A stretch of DNA of 64,000 nt from Peptoniphilaceae bacterium (GTDB lineage Bacteria > Bacillota > Clostridia > Tissierellales > Peptoniphilaceae): positions 48,758-112,757 of the forward strand of contig CABJAE010000001.1 in the NCBI GenBank assembly GCA_902363535.1. The letters are read 5' to 3'. Below are positions 50,579 to 59,648 of this stretch, in pieces. A model generated the notes under the pieces. It saw only the letters and a program-made list of their open reading frames with translations, was not told the DNA's origin and ran no database searches. Position 1 is the stretch's first letter. The number at the start of each line of letters is the position of its first letter. The position numbers and the translations under genes were made by a program.

Positions 50579-51195
50579 CGATTAAAGTCCTCGTAAAGAA
50601 TGGCGTTAAAGACGGAGGCCGCCACATTGCTGCCGCCCTTGGTGCCCACGGTGCGAATGTAAGGCACGGGGTATTCGGCCACCTTTTCCTTGGACTCCGC
50701 CGCGCCGACAAAGCCCACGGGAACGGCGATAATAAATTTCGGATGCGCCTTCTTCTCCTCCACAAGTTCCAAGAGGCGGAAGAGGGCCGTGGGGGCGTTG
50801 CCGATTATAAATCCCTCGCAGCCCATGGATACGGCTTCTTCCATGGCTACGATGGAGCGAGTGGTCTTTCGTTCGGCGGCGATCTTTGCCACTTCATCGT
50901 CGGAGATTAGGGTGACGAGTTCCACTCCCGATGCCGCCAGGGCTTTTTTGTTGATCCCCGCCCGCACCATATTCGTGTCCGTATACACCTTGCCGCCCTT
51001 TTTTACCACGGCCCGGGCCGCCGCCATAAAACCGTCGTGAATGTCGATAATGTGGCGGTATTCCACGTCGCCGGTGGTGTGGATCATGCGGCGCACTACG
51101 GGCAGCTCCTCGGCCTTAAATTCCACATCGTCTAAGTATTTGTCGATGATGTCCATGGAGGTATTTTCAATGGCCATGGGCTTTTTTTCATACAT
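50575..51195 (-). CDS. cbiC: Cobalt-precorrin-8 methylmutase
   Basis: CbiC moves a methyl group from C11 to C12 to give cobyrinate. The 206-aa protein has VVRRMIHTTGDVEYRHIIDIHDGF with the catalytic His, VYTDTNMVRAGI and GFIIGNAPTALFRLLELV, then VPVGFVGAAESKE. ATG at 51195 is chosen because AAAGGAG lies just upstream; a TTG at 51213 would place that site inside the gene. It overlaps cobD by eight bases. Confidence 0.96.
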   Translation of the reverse strand: MYEKKPMAIENTSMDIIDKYLDDVEFKAEELPVVRRMIHTTGDVEYRHIIDIHDGFMAAARAVVKKGGKVYTDTNMVRAGINKKALAASGVELVTLISDDEVAKIAAERKTTRSIVAMEEAVSMGCEGFIIGNAPTALFRLLELVEEKKAHPKFIIAVPVGFVGAAESKEKVAEYPVPYIRTVGTKGGSNVAASVFNAILYEDFNR

Positions 51196-52240
51196 GGGAC
51201 CGGCTCCTTTCAAATTGTGTCCACAGTTCTCGAAACCGCGCGTTTTCTTTTTCGCCGCGAACGGCCATGCGAAAGTAATAGCCTTTTAAGGGCGCTTCCG
51301 AAAAGGTTCTGAGCAAAATGCCTCCCCTTAAAAAGAAATCGAAACAGGCCTCCACATCACCGCTTTTAAGGCGTACCAAAAGAAAATTCGCTTCCCCTGC
51401 AAGGGCCTCGGCGATTTCCGATTCTTCGAAGAGGGCCATAAGCTTCGCACGCTCCGCCGCGATAAATTTGCGGGACTTCGCCATGTACTCGTCGCAATCC
51501 TTTAAGCGCAGGCCGCAGGCTTCCGCCACGGCATTTACCGTCCAAGGCAACTGCCGCGCTAAAAAGCGGTCCCGAATGCCGTCGTTCATCACCGCCCAGC
51601 CCAGGCGCAATCCGGGAAGGGCGTGGCTCTTTGTGGCGGCTCGTACGGTGATCTGTTTCCGGCAAGAAAGCCCCGCCTTCTGCCCTTCTTCCCCGCCCTT
51701 TACGAAGGGAAGAAAGGTCTCATCGGCGAGGAAATACCCGCCGCGGGCGACGACCCCTTCATAAATTTCCGCCACCTCATCGCCGGAGAGGGTATAGCCC
51801 GTGGGATTATGGGGATTGGTAATGATCGTGAGGGCCCCATCCGGCATGTGGGCGATAAAATCATCCACATCCAGCCGAAAGGGATGGACCATGGGGTAGG
51901 TGGTGATTTCTCTTCCCAGATCCTTCGCAATACTTTCGTATTCGCCGAAGGCCGGTATGGGCAGATAGATTTTTTCGAAGAGAGAAATGCAGATGGCGAT
52001 GATTTCCATGGCGCCGTTTCCCACGACGAGGCGATTTGCCGCCACGCCCATCCAATCGCCTAAAGCCCGCCGCAGATCCCGGTAAAAGCGATCCGGATAG
52101 CGTTCGGCGCCTTCGAGCCCCCGGGCCATGGCTTCCTTTAAAACTTCAGGTGCGCCCAGAGGATTGATATTGGCGCTAAAATCTGCTAAAGGATGCGCAC
52201 TCTTCCCCTCGTATGTTTTTGTATCGCCGCCATGTTCCAA
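51188..52240 (-). CDS. cobD: L-threonine-O-3-phosphate decarboxylase
   Basis: CobD makes (R)-1-amino-2-propanol O-2-phosphate, the aminopropanol linker of B12. This 350-aa PLP enzyme of the aminotransferase fold I type has ADFSANINPLG, VVGNGAMEIIA, TNPHNPTGYTLS, ADETFLPFV and the PLP-lysine segment ATKSHALPGLRLGWAV. It starts at TTG 52240 behind AAGGAGA and overlaps cbiL by 55 bases. Histidinol-phosphate aminotransferase is the nearest alternative; operon context favours CobD. Confidence 0.92.
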   Translation of the reverse strand: MEHGGDTKTYEGKSAHPLADFSANINPLGAPEVLKEAMARGLEGAERYPDRFYRDLRRALGDWMGVAANRLVVGNGAMEIIAICISLFEKIYLPIPAFGEYESIAKDLGREITTYPMVHPFRLDVDDFIAHMPDGALTIITNPHNPTGYTLSGDEVAEIYEGVVARGGYFLADETFLPFVKGGEEGQKAGLSCRKQITVRAATKSHALPGLRLGWAVMNDGIRDRFLARQLPWTVNAVAEACGLRLKDCDEYMAKSRKFIAAERAKLMALFEESEIAEALAGEANFLLVRLKSGDVEACFDFFLRGGILLRTFSEAPLKGYYFRMAVRGEKENARFRELWTQFERSRSHV

Positions 52241-52887
52241 GGCCGTCTCCTTCCAATAATCAAGCTCATGTACTGCTTCCGCCCGGCGAAGCGCGCGGAA
52301 TCCGCCGATGCCACCCAGCGCTCCGTTTCAATTTCCTCGAGATAAAGCAGGTGATACCCCGCCGCCTGCAAACGGGCGGCGCTCTCCTCGGCTCGGGTGG
52401 TCTTTAGAAGGGCGATGGTATCCACCGCTGGAATGGCCTCGTCTAAATGATCCGTCAAAAGAAAGGATTCGCCCTTTTTCGTCAGGCTTTCCACCACGCC
52501 GTTGATCCCCGCGAGAAAAGCGGGGATGCCCGGCACCAATTCTGTTTCGAAATCCGTCGCATCCCCGGCCGCCAGCACTTCGATTAAGGTGGCGTAAATG
52601 GTGCCGTCGCCTAAGGTCAAGAGGCAAGTCAGCTCCCCCGCCTTCGTCGCCTCGTCGATGGCATCAAAGGCTTTTTTGTAGTGGGCGGTCGTGACTTCGG
52701 TCATTGGGAAATCGAGAAAGATCACCTTCTCGTCATCCACAAACTCTTTCACCCCATCGTAAGCCCGAGATTTTCCCCTATTTATGGGAATAAAAATGTG
52801 ATCCGCTTCCTGTAAATAACGCAGAGCGCGAAGTGTTAAAAGATCCGCCGCGCCGGGGCCCACGCCGATGCCCACTAATTTTCGCAT
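52186..52887 (-). CDS. cbiL: Cobalt-precorrin-2 C20-methyltransferase
   Basis: CbiL adds a methyl group at C20. The 233-aa enzyme has LVGIGVGPGAADLLTLRALRYL, ADHIFIPINRGKSRAY, LLTLGDGTIYATL and VPGIPAFLAGI. ATG at 52887 follows GGAG and overlaps cbiK by 13 bases; a longer frame to 52947 lies in cbiK. It follows the chelatase, in agreement with the early-cobalt pathway. Confidence 0.95.
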   Translation of the reverse strand: MRKLVGIGVGPGAADLLTLRALRYLQEADHIFIPINRGKSRAYDGVKEFVDDEKVIFLDFPMTEVTTAHYKKAFDAIDEATKAGELTCLLTLGDGTIYATLIEVLAAGDATDFETELVPGIPAFLAGINGVVESLTKKGESFLLTDHLDEAIPAVDTIALLKTTRAEESAARLQAAGYHLLYLEEIETERWVASADSARFAGRKQYMSLIIGRRRPWNMAAIQKHTRGRVRIL

Positions 52888-53630
52888 GGCTTTTTCTCCA
52901 AATGGGCGTGAAGTTTCTCCACATAAATGGCCCGCACGAAATCCCAACTGCCCATGCCGCCGGCCACCGGCGTAACGGAAATCCCCGCGACTTCGAAGCG
53001 GTTCTTTACGGAATCGTCGTCGCCGAAAATATCGTTTTTCGCGTGATCCCCGGCGAGAAGAAGGAGAGGCGCCAGTTGAATGTCTTTGTATCCCATTTCC
53101 TTCATAAAAGAAAGAGGCAGCCGGTCGTCGACGGATCCTTCGATGGTAGAGACCCGGTGGGGCAGATTTTTTTCCTCAAACAATCGGTTTAATTCGTCGT
53201 AATCTTTGTCCGCCGCGGTGGGGCTACCGTGGCCCACAAACACCGTGGGCGCCTCGAACCTGTGGCCCACGTCATCGACAAAGCGCAGCAAATCTTTTTC
53301 GTCGTGAAAGAGGGCTTCCCCCACCTTCACGCCACGGCTTTTTAACCGCGCAAGCTTGTCGTATTCAACGCCCTCGATTATGTGAAGGGGCTGAATAAAA
53401 ATCTCTTCCGCATCGACTCCCTCATTTAAAAAACTTTCCACGGCCTCCACTTCGTTTTCGTAGCGAATGCCCGTCTTTTTTTCGTAGCGGTCGATGACCA
53501 TGCGGGAAGTAAAGGCCACGCGCACGGGCACCTCGACCAACGCTTTTAAGTCCCGAACCACGGGATCCAAATCCCGGCGAAGGGCGTCTTCGTGGGTGGA
53601 GCCGAAGGTGGCGATAATCAATGCTTTCAT
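52875..53630 (-). CDS. cbiK: Sirohydrochlorin cobaltochelatase
   Basis: CbiK inserts Co2+ into sirohydrochlorin, committing it to B12. The 251-aa protein has LIIATFGSTHEDALRRDL, VRVAFTSRMVIDRYEKKTG, QPLHIIEGVEYDKL, the histidine-bearing VFVGHGSPTAADKDY and LLLLAGDHAKNDIFGD. It lacks a signal peptide, so it is cytoplasmic. ATG at 53630 follows AGGAGAG. Sirohydrochlorin synthesis genes are not in the window. Confidence 0.96.
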   Translation of the reverse strand: MKALIIATFGSTHEDALRRDLDPVVRDLKALVEVPVRVAFTSRMVIDRYEKKTGIRYENEVEAVESFLNEGVDAEEIFIQPLHIIEGVEYDKLARLKSRGVKVGEALFHDEKDLLRFVDDVGHRFEAPTVFVGHGSPTAADKDYDELNRLFEEKNLPHRVSTIEGSVDDRLPLSFMKEMGYKDIQLAPLLLLAGDHAKNDIFGDDDSVKNRFEVAGISVTPVAGGMGSWDFVRAIYVEKLHAHLEKKPCEN

Positions 53631-53638
53631 AATCTCTC

Positions 53639-54556
53639 CTAAATCAAAAAATAAATTGCGGCGTAAATAAGCAGGTACAAGATCGTGCTGCGCCACATGA
53701 GTTTCGTGGCACCGTCGATGGCATCGGGCCCTACGGGATTGATGGCTCGGCCGATGGTGGGCTTATACACATATTCGCCGAAATAGTCGTGGCCGCCGCC
53801 GAGCTCGATTCCCAATGCACCTGCCGCCGCTGCCTCGCACCAGCCTGCATTGGGGCTTAAATGAGCGCCGTGAAATTCTTTTACCGTAAGAAGTGCGCGC
53901 CTCATAAGGGAGGCGGAGCCCGCCGAAAAACACATGAGAAGGGCCGTGAGGCGAGCGGGAATTAAATTTGCCAAATCGTCCAGCTTCGCCGCCCCGTAGC
54001 CCGCCAACCGATAGGTTTCGTTGCGATAGCCCACCATGGAATCCATGGTGTTCACCATTTTATAGGCCATGGCGCCGGCGGGACCGAAGAGCGCGGCGTA
54101 AAACAAGGGCGCGACAATGCCGTCGGATGTGTTTTCCGCCACGGTCTCCACAGTGGCCTTCACGATCGCCTCTTCATCTAAAGGCGCCGTGTCCCTTCCC
54201 ACGATTCGAGACAGCTGCTTTCTTCCCTTTTCCACGGACAGGGCCAAGGCCTTTTTCACGCCGTGGGCTTCCTTGTGCAAAGTCTTTGCCGCCAATGCCG
54301 TGTAGAGAAGGTAGACGGACAGGACGGTTTTCGCGGGCCCGCTGAATAAACTCAAAAGCCCGCGAATCAAAAGATACATCGCCGCCGTATTCACCAGGGC
54401 ACAGGCGATGCCCAGGGGCTTCTTCCACCCATCCCGCGCCTTTAAAATCAGTTTGTATTCTGCTGCGATGATCTTTCCCATGCCTACCACGGGATGAGGC
54501 AGCCAATCCGGGTCGGCAAAGAGAAAATCCAAGACAAATGCGATCACAAGTTCCAT
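53639..54556 (-). CDS. cbiB: Adenosylcobinamide-phosphate synthase
   Basis: CbiB attaches aminopropanol phosphate to cobyric acid in the membrane. The 305-aa multispanning protein has FADPDWLPHPVVGMGKII, ETVAENTSDGIVAPLFYAALFGPAGAMAYKMVNTMDSMVGY and HLSPNAGWCEAAAAGALGIELGG, all diagnostic. It is the first gene of the 17-gene operon, eight bases ahead of cbiK, and is divergent from the pyruvate carboxylase gene. Confidence 0.96.
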   Translation of the reverse strand: MELVIAFVLDFLFADPDWLPHPVVGMGKIIAAEYKLILKARDGWKKPLGIACALVNTAAMYLLIRGLLSLFSGPAKTVLSVYLLYTALAAKTLHKEAHGVKKALALSVEKGRKQLSRIVGRDTAPLDEEAIVKATVETVAENTSDGIVAPLFYAALFGPAGAMAYKMVNTMDSMVGYRNETYRLAGYGAAKLDDLANLIPARLTALLMCFSAGSASLMRRALLTVKEFHGAHLSPNAGWCEAAAAGALGIELGGGHDYFGEYVYKPTIGRAINPVGPDAIDGATKLMWRSTILYLLIYAAIYFLI

Positions 54557-54576
54557 GGTCCGTCCTTTCTGTTTTC

Positions 54577-54605
54577 AGTTTATCATGGCCGCCCATGCGA
54601 AACAA
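54577..54605 (-). promoter_or_regulatory. Possible promoter of the cobalamin operon
   Basis: TTGTTT (54600-54605), 17 bases, TAAACT (54577-54582) with a TG one base before it, on the reverse strand. Both boxes are weak. The resulting leader is under 20 bases, which leaves no room for a riboswitch. Confidence 0.4.
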
Positions 54606-54643
54606 TAGAACGGAAAGAAGTCCCGTAAAAACCTGTTTCTTCA

Positions 54644-54672
54644 TGGATTTCCCTTGACTAAAGCGGTATAAT
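54644..54672 (+). promoter_or_regulatory. Promoter of pyruvate carboxylase
   Basis: A perfect TATAAT (54667-54672) with a weak TGGATT (54644-54649) 17 bases upstream. A TTGACT nearby (54654-54659) is too close to pair with it. AAGGAGG follows at 54688-54694. Confidence 0.6.
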
Positions 54673-54699
54673 AGAGCCATTAATTACAAGGAGGTCATT

Positions 54700-57600
54700 A
54701 TGGAGAAAAGAAAATTTAAGCGCATTCTCGTCGCCAACCGCGGCGAAATCGCCATCCGTATTTTCCGAGCTTGTCGTGAACTCGGCATACGGTCCGTTGC
54801 TATATATTCAAAAGAAGACAGCCTTTCCCTGTTCCGAACAAAGGCCGACGAATCCTACGAAATCGGCAAGGGCAAAAATCCCGTGGATGCCTATTTGGAT
54901 ATTGACGAAATCATTCATCTCGCCAAAAACAAAGGCGTGGACGCCATTCACCCGGGCTACGGCTTTTTGGCTGAAAACCCCGACTTCGCCCAAAAGTGTG
55001 AAGAAGCGGGCATCGCCTTTATCGGCCCGAGAGCGGAAACCATGCGTCAATTAGGGGACAAGATTTCCTCGAAAATCATCGCCAGAGAAGCCGGCGTACA
55101 AACCATTCCCGGCGTGGACGATGCCATTCATTCCGACGAAGAGGCATTGAAATTTGCCGAAGAAGCGGGCTATCCCGTCATGATTAAGGCGGCAGCCGGC
55201 GGCGGCGGTCGCGGCATGCGCGTGGTCAACAGCAAGGAAGAGCTTTTGGATCAATTCCACTCCGCCAAGAGCGAAGCGAAAAAAGCCTTCGGCAACGACT
55301 CCATGTTTATCGAAAAATACCTGGACCGCCCGAAACACATCGAAGTCCAAGTTTTAGGCGACGTCTACGGCAATGTGGTTCACCTCTTTGAACGGGACTG
55401 CTCCATTCAACGGCGCCACCAAAAGGTCATCGAATTTACGCCGGCCTTCTCCATTCCCGATCAACTGCGCCAAGACATTTGCAACGACGCATTGAAGATC
55501 ACGAAAAATTTGGGCTACCGCTCCGCCGGTACCGTGGAATTTCTCGTGGACAGCGCCGGCAACCACTACTTCATCGAGGTCAATCCCCGTATTCAAGTAG
55601 AACACACGGTTACCGAAATGGTGACGGGCATCGACATTATTCAAGCCCAAATCCAAATCGCACAAGGCTACGCCCTTTCCGATGCGCCCATCGACATTCC
55701 GTCCCAAGAAAGCATCGAACGCCGCGGCTTCTCCATCCAGTGCCGCGTCACCACCGAAGACCCGCTGAACAACTTTGCACCGGACACGGGACAAATTACC
55801 TTGTACCGCTCCTCCTCCGGCTTCGGCGTGCGCTTAGACGGCGGCAACGGCTTCCAAGGCGCCGTCATCAGCCCCTACTACGATTCCCTCCTGGTAAAGG
55901 TCATTACCCAAGGCCGCACCTGGGAAGACACGGTCAATAAATCCATTCGTTCCCTGCGGGAATTGAAAGTCGGCGGCGTAAAAACCAATCTCGGCTTCTT
56001 GCTCAATGTATTGAATACGAAGGAATTTAAAGAAGGCACCTGCGACACGGGCTTTATCGCCGAACACCCTGAGCTCTTCGACATTAACACGTCCACGGAC
56101 AAAGAGCTCCGCGTCATGGAACACATCGGAAACATCGTGGTCAACGAAAATTCCGATGCGAAAAAAACCTTCGACGTGCCGGTGGTTCCCCCCTTCAAGG
56201 AAGAAAGCTACAAAGGCTCCAAGCAAATCTTCGACGAATTAGGCGCCAAGAAGCTTTCCCAATGGATTTTGGATCAAGACCGCCTACTCTTAACGGACAC
56301 CACCATGCGAGACGCCCACCAATCCTTAATGGCGACCCGTATGCGCACCATCGACCTTTTGAAGGTCGCCAAGTCCATGAACTACAACATCAAAGAAATC
56401 TTCAGTATGGAAATGTGGGGCGGGGCTACCTTCGACGTCGCCTATCGTTTCCTCCACGAAGATCCCTGGGAACGGCTGGATCTCTTGAGAGCTGCCATGC
56501 CCAATCTCTTAATGCAAATGTTGGTTCGCGGCAACAACACCGTGGGCTACAAAAACTATCCGGACAATGTGGTCAAGAAATTCATTAAAGAATCGGCGGA
56601 AGGCGGCATCGACCTGTTCCGCATTTTCGACTCCCTGAACTGGATCGAAGGCATGCGCCTGGCCATTGAAGAAACCATCGCCAACGGCAAAATCGCCGAA
56701 GGTACCATGTGCTACACCGGCGATATCTTAGACGAAAGCCGCGACAAGTACACCCTGGAATACTACGTCAATCTCGCAAAACAACTGGAAGATGTGGGCT
56801 GCCACATTATCGGCATTAAGGACATGAGCGGCCTCTTGAAGCCCTACGCCGCCGGCAAATTGGTCCGCGCGCTGAAAAACGAAGTGTCCATCCCCATCCA
56901 TCTCCACACCCACGACACCACCGGAAACGGCGTCGCCACCGTCTTAATGGCGGCTGAAGCCGGCGTAGACATCGCCGATACGGCCATTAACTCCATGAGC
57001 GGGCTCACCTCGCAACCGGCCCTGAACTCCGTCGTGGCCGCACTGGAAAACACCTCCAGAAGCACGGGCATCGACCTGGATGCCATCGACCGCATTTCCG
57101 CCTACTGGGCTGCGGTTCGTCCCGTTTACGAACAATTCGAGTCGGATCTCAAGAGCGGTACCACGGAAATCTACAAATACGAAATTCCCGGCGGCCAATA
57201 CTCCAACTTGAAACCCCAAGTCGAAAGCTTCGGCCTGGGCCACAAGTTCAAGGAAGTGAAGGAGATGTACAAAGACGTCAACCAAATGGTCGGCGACATC
57301 ATCAAGGTTACGCCGTCTTCGAAAATGGTCGGTGACATGTCCATCTTCATGGTTCAAAACGAATTGACCCCTGAAAATATTTACGAAAAAGGCGCCAATC
57401 TGGACTACCCGGATTCCGTCGTCACCTACTTTAAGGGCATGATGGGCCAACCTTACGGCGGCTTCCCGGAAAAATTGCAAAAAATCGTCTTAAAAGACGA
57501 AAAACCCATTACCGTTCGTCCGGGCAAACTCTTGGATCCCGAGGATTACGAAGCGGACAAGGCCCACTTAAAAGAAATTATGGGCCACGAACCCACGGAA

Positions 57601-58140
57601 CGCGACGTTACCAGCTACTCCCTCTACCCCAAGGTCTTTGACGAATACGCCAAGAACTTCAGCAAATACGATCAACTCTGGCGCATGGGTTCGGATATTT
57701 TCTTCCACGGTCTGCAAGAAGGCGAAACCGCCGAAGTGGCCGTCGGCGAAGGCAAGAAAATGATCGTCACCTTAGTCGAAGTGGGTCGCCTGAAAGAAGA
57801 CGGCACACGCACCGTGACCTTCGATATTAACGGCTCCAGACGCAGCGTCGACATTACGGACAACACCCGCCCCATGCCCACCACCGGCGGCAGCGGCATC
57901 TTAATGGCTGATGAAAGCAATCCTCTGGAAGTCGGCGCCTCCATCCCCGGCACCGTTGCGAAAATCAACGTGGCCGTCGGCGACGAAGTAAAGGAATCAC
58001 AACCCCTCCTCGTCTTGGAAGCCATGAAAATGGAAACCAACATTATCTCCCCCATGGACGGCATTGTGGAACACATTTCCGTCAAAGAGGGCGACAGCGT
58101 CGAAAGCGGTCAATTGGTTCTGGAATTAAAAGAAAAATAA
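54700..58140 (+). CDS. pyc: Pyruvate carboxylase
   Basis: Pyc makes oxaloacetate from pyruvate and bicarbonate with ATP and biotin. The 1146-aa single chain has biotin carboxylase first (ILVANRGEIAIRIFRA at the start, AAAGGGGRGMRVV near 167, HIEVQVLGD, EVNPRIQVEHTVTEM), then the carboxyltransferase barrel (LLTDTTMRDAHQSLMATRMRT near 528, HTHDTTGNG near 733) and the C-terminal biotinyl domain with LEAMKMETN near residue 1107. All parts are present. It is a single-gene unit with its own promoter and terminator, and probably feeds the C4 branch of central metabolism. Confidence 0.98.
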   Translation: MEKRKFKRILVANRGEIAIRIFRACRELGIRSVAIYSKEDSLSLFRTKADESYEIGKGKNPVDAYLDIDEIIHLAKNKGVDAIHPGYGFLAENPDFAQKCEEAGIAFIGPRAETMRQLGDKISSKIIAREAGVQTIPGVDDAIHSDEEALKFAEEAGYPVMIKAAAGGGGRGMRVVNSKEELLDQFHSAKSEAKKAFGNDSMFIEKYLDRPKHIEVQVLGDVYGNVVHLFERDCSIQRRHQKVIEFTPAFSIPDQLRQDICNDALKITKNLGYRSAGTVEFLVDSAGNHYFIEVNPRIQVEHTVTEMVTGIDIIQAQIQIAQGYALSDAPIDIPSQESIERRGFSIQCRVTTEDPLNNFAPDTGQITLYRSSSGFGVRLDGGNGFQGAVISPYYDSLLVKVITQGRTWEDTVNKSIRSLRELKVGGVKTNLGFLLNVLNTKEFKEGTCDTGFIAEHPELFDINTSTDKELRVMEHIGNIVVNENSDAKKTFDVPVVPPFKEESYKGSKQIFDELGAKKLSQWILDQDRLLLTDTTMRDAHQSLMATRMRTIDLLKVAKSMNYNIKEIFSMEMWGGATFDVAYRFLHEDPWERLDLLRAAMPNLLMQMLVRGNNTVGYKNYPDNVVKKFIKESAEGGIDLFRIFDSLNWIEGMRLAIEETIANGKIAEGTMCYTGDILDESRDKYTLEYYVNLAKQLEDVGCHIIGIKDMSGLLKPYAAGKLVRALKNEVSIPIHLHTHDTTGNGVATVLMAAEAGVDIADTAINSMSGLTSQPALNSVVAALENTSRSTGIDLDAIDRISAYWAAVRPVYEQFESDLKSGTTEIYKYEIPGGQYSNLKPQVESFGLGHKFKEVKEMYKDVNQMVGDIIKVTPSSKMVGDMSIFMVQNELTPENIYEKGANLDYPDSVVTYFKGMMGQPYGGFPEKLQKIVLKDEKPITVRPGKLLDPEDYEADKAHLKEIMGHEPTERDVTSYSLYPKVFDEYAKNFSKYDQLWRMGSDIFFHGLQEGETAEVAVGEGKKMIVTLVEVGRLKEDGTRTVTFDINGSRRSVDITDNTRPMPTTGGSGILMADESNPLEVGASIPGTVAKINVAVGDEVKESQPLLVLEAMKMETNIISPMDGIVEHISVKEGDSVESGQLVLELKEK

Positions 58141-58163
58141 ATTTGTTTCGCAAGCAAATACAA

Positions 58164-58189
58164 GAGCCCCCGAAAAATCGGGGGCTTTT
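58164..58189 (+). terminator. Terminator of pyc
   Basis: An 8-bp GCCCCCGA/TCGGGGGC stem (58166-58185) with a four-A loop and TTTTCTC after it on the forward strand. Confidence 0.9.
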
Positions 58190-58223
58190 CTCATGGAAAA
58201 AGCAGCGACATTGAGGCCGCTCT

Positions 58224-59648
58224 TTATTCTATTTCTTCTGTTTTCTTCGGGCATTTAAAATAAAAGGTGCTGCCGTCGCCGAGTTTCGACTTCACGCCGT
58301 AGGTAAAGCCGTGAAGATCCAAAATGTTTTTGCAGATAAACAGACCCAGACCCGTGCCCACCACTTGCCGCTCGTGATTGTCCCGGCCGCGGTAGAATCT
58401 GTCCCATATCTTGTCTTGATCCCCATCCGCCATGCCTCGGCCGTAGTCCCGAACGCAGTAGGTGATTTGATCCTTCTGCTCGATCATGTAAATGTCGATC
58501 TGTTTTTTGTCCGTGGAGTAGTTTACCGCATTGGTAATAAAATTATAGATGACCTGACGCATTTTGTTTTCGTCGCATACCACCGATCCCTTCCCGTGAA
58601 TGAGAAAGGTGTAGCCGGTGCGCTCCAGATTTTTAAAGCGGCAAAGCACATCTTCCGTCAGCGCCTTTAAATCCACCGCATCCAAATTCAGCTGCCCCAA
58701 GCCCGATTCCACACGGGAAAGATCCAACAGGTCGTTAACGAAGTGGGTAAGGTAGTCCGCTTCTTCGATAATGGTCTGTACGTGTTTGTCTCGAAGTTCT
58801 TTATTGTCTCCGGAAATGTCGCGAATCATTTCGCCGTAGGATTTAATGACCGTAAGCGGCGTCTTGAAATCGTGGCTCACGTTGGCGATAAGGTCTTTGC
58901 GCATTTCCAGGGCATCGGTTAATTCGCCGGTGGCGTAGTTCAAGGTGCGGGCCAAGTCGTTGATCTCCGTGTAGTCCTGTTCTTTAAACTGCACGTCGTA
59001 ATTCCCCTGGCCCAGGGCTCTGGCGGTCTTCGCCATGTCTGACAAAGGGCGGGCCAGACGGGAGCTCAGATACAAGGACAGGATAAAGGCCACCATGAGG
59101 GAAATAATGCTTACGATAATCAGCTGATCCTTCAGTATTTCCACCGTGGAATCCACGGGATCCACATTGGCGGAGACGGCGAGGAAGTACTTCTGCCCCG
59201 CCTCTTCCCCCAGATAAGATACGTATAAAATCGTGGAGGCATTTTCGTTTTTGTAATCAGCCACGTAGGTTTCTTCCGTCTTGTCGTTCTTTAAGAGGGG
59301 CTGAAAGTAAGTAAAGAAATCGTCGCCGCTAATGGTGGGTTGGTAAATGTAATCCAGGGGATTTAGGGGAAAGACCAAACCGCCCCGATCGTTGTACACC
59401 TGAAGGCTCAGGTTTTTTTCGAAGCTGTAACGCAACAAGGTATCTTCGAAATCTTCCTTGCCGAAGAGGCGGGTCACGGTGCGGCCGACTTTTTCCGTGT
59501 CGCGGATTTTCATGGACTTGTAAAAAGAATTGATAAATACGATTTGCAACAGCCACAAAAGGAGCAAGATAAATAAGGCCATACCGGAAAAGTACAGCCA
59601 AAATTTTACGCGGATGCTCTTTTGATCCACGATGGTATCCCGTGTCAC
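58224..59648 (-). CDS. Sensor histidine kinase of a second two-component system
   Basis: This 474-aa membrane kinase has a helix at about 17-37, an extracytoplasmic sensor region (40-175), a second helix (about 178-198), a HAMP domain (RLARPLSDMAKTARALGQGNYDVQF), the H-box LIANVSHDFKTPLTVIKSYGEM and ATPase motifs N (NFITNAVNY), G1 (DYGRGM), F and G2 (GTGLGLFICKNI). It overlaps its response regulator gene by four bases. The signal is unknown; the sensor region shows no family I recognise. Confidence 0.93.
   Translation of the reverse strand: MTRDTIVDQKSIRVKFWLYFSGMALFILLLLWLLQIVFINSFYKSMKIRDTEKVGRTVTRLFGKEDFEDTLLRYSFEKNLSLQVYNDRGGLVFPLNPLDYIYQPTISGDDFFTYFQPLLKNDKTEETYVADYKNENASTILYVSYLGEEAGQKYFLAVSANVDPVDSTVEILKDQLIIVSIISLMVAFILSLYLSSRLARPLSDMAKTARALGQGNYDVQFKEQDYTEINDLARTLNYATGELTDALEMRKDLIANVSHDFKTPLTVIKSYGEMIRDISGDNKELRDKHVQTIIEEADYLTHFVNDLLDLSRVESGLGQLNLDAVDLKALTEDVLCRFKNLERTGYTFLIHGKGSVVCDENKMRQVIYNFITNAVNYSTDKKQIDIYMIEQKDQITYCVRDYGRGMADGDQDKIWDRFYRGRDNHERQVVGTGLGLFICKNILDLHGFTYGVKSKLGDGSTFYFKCPKKTEEIE

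Noticed and set aside
54174..54680. 168-codon reverse frame with a signal-like start MKKQVFTGLLSVLLFR
   Set aside because: The signal-like stretch is short and the frame then runs out of phase through cbiB; no ribosome site precedes it.
54557..54699. Cobalamin riboswitch ahead of cbiB
   Set aside because: No B12-box-like sequence or room for the ~200-base fold on the reverse strand.
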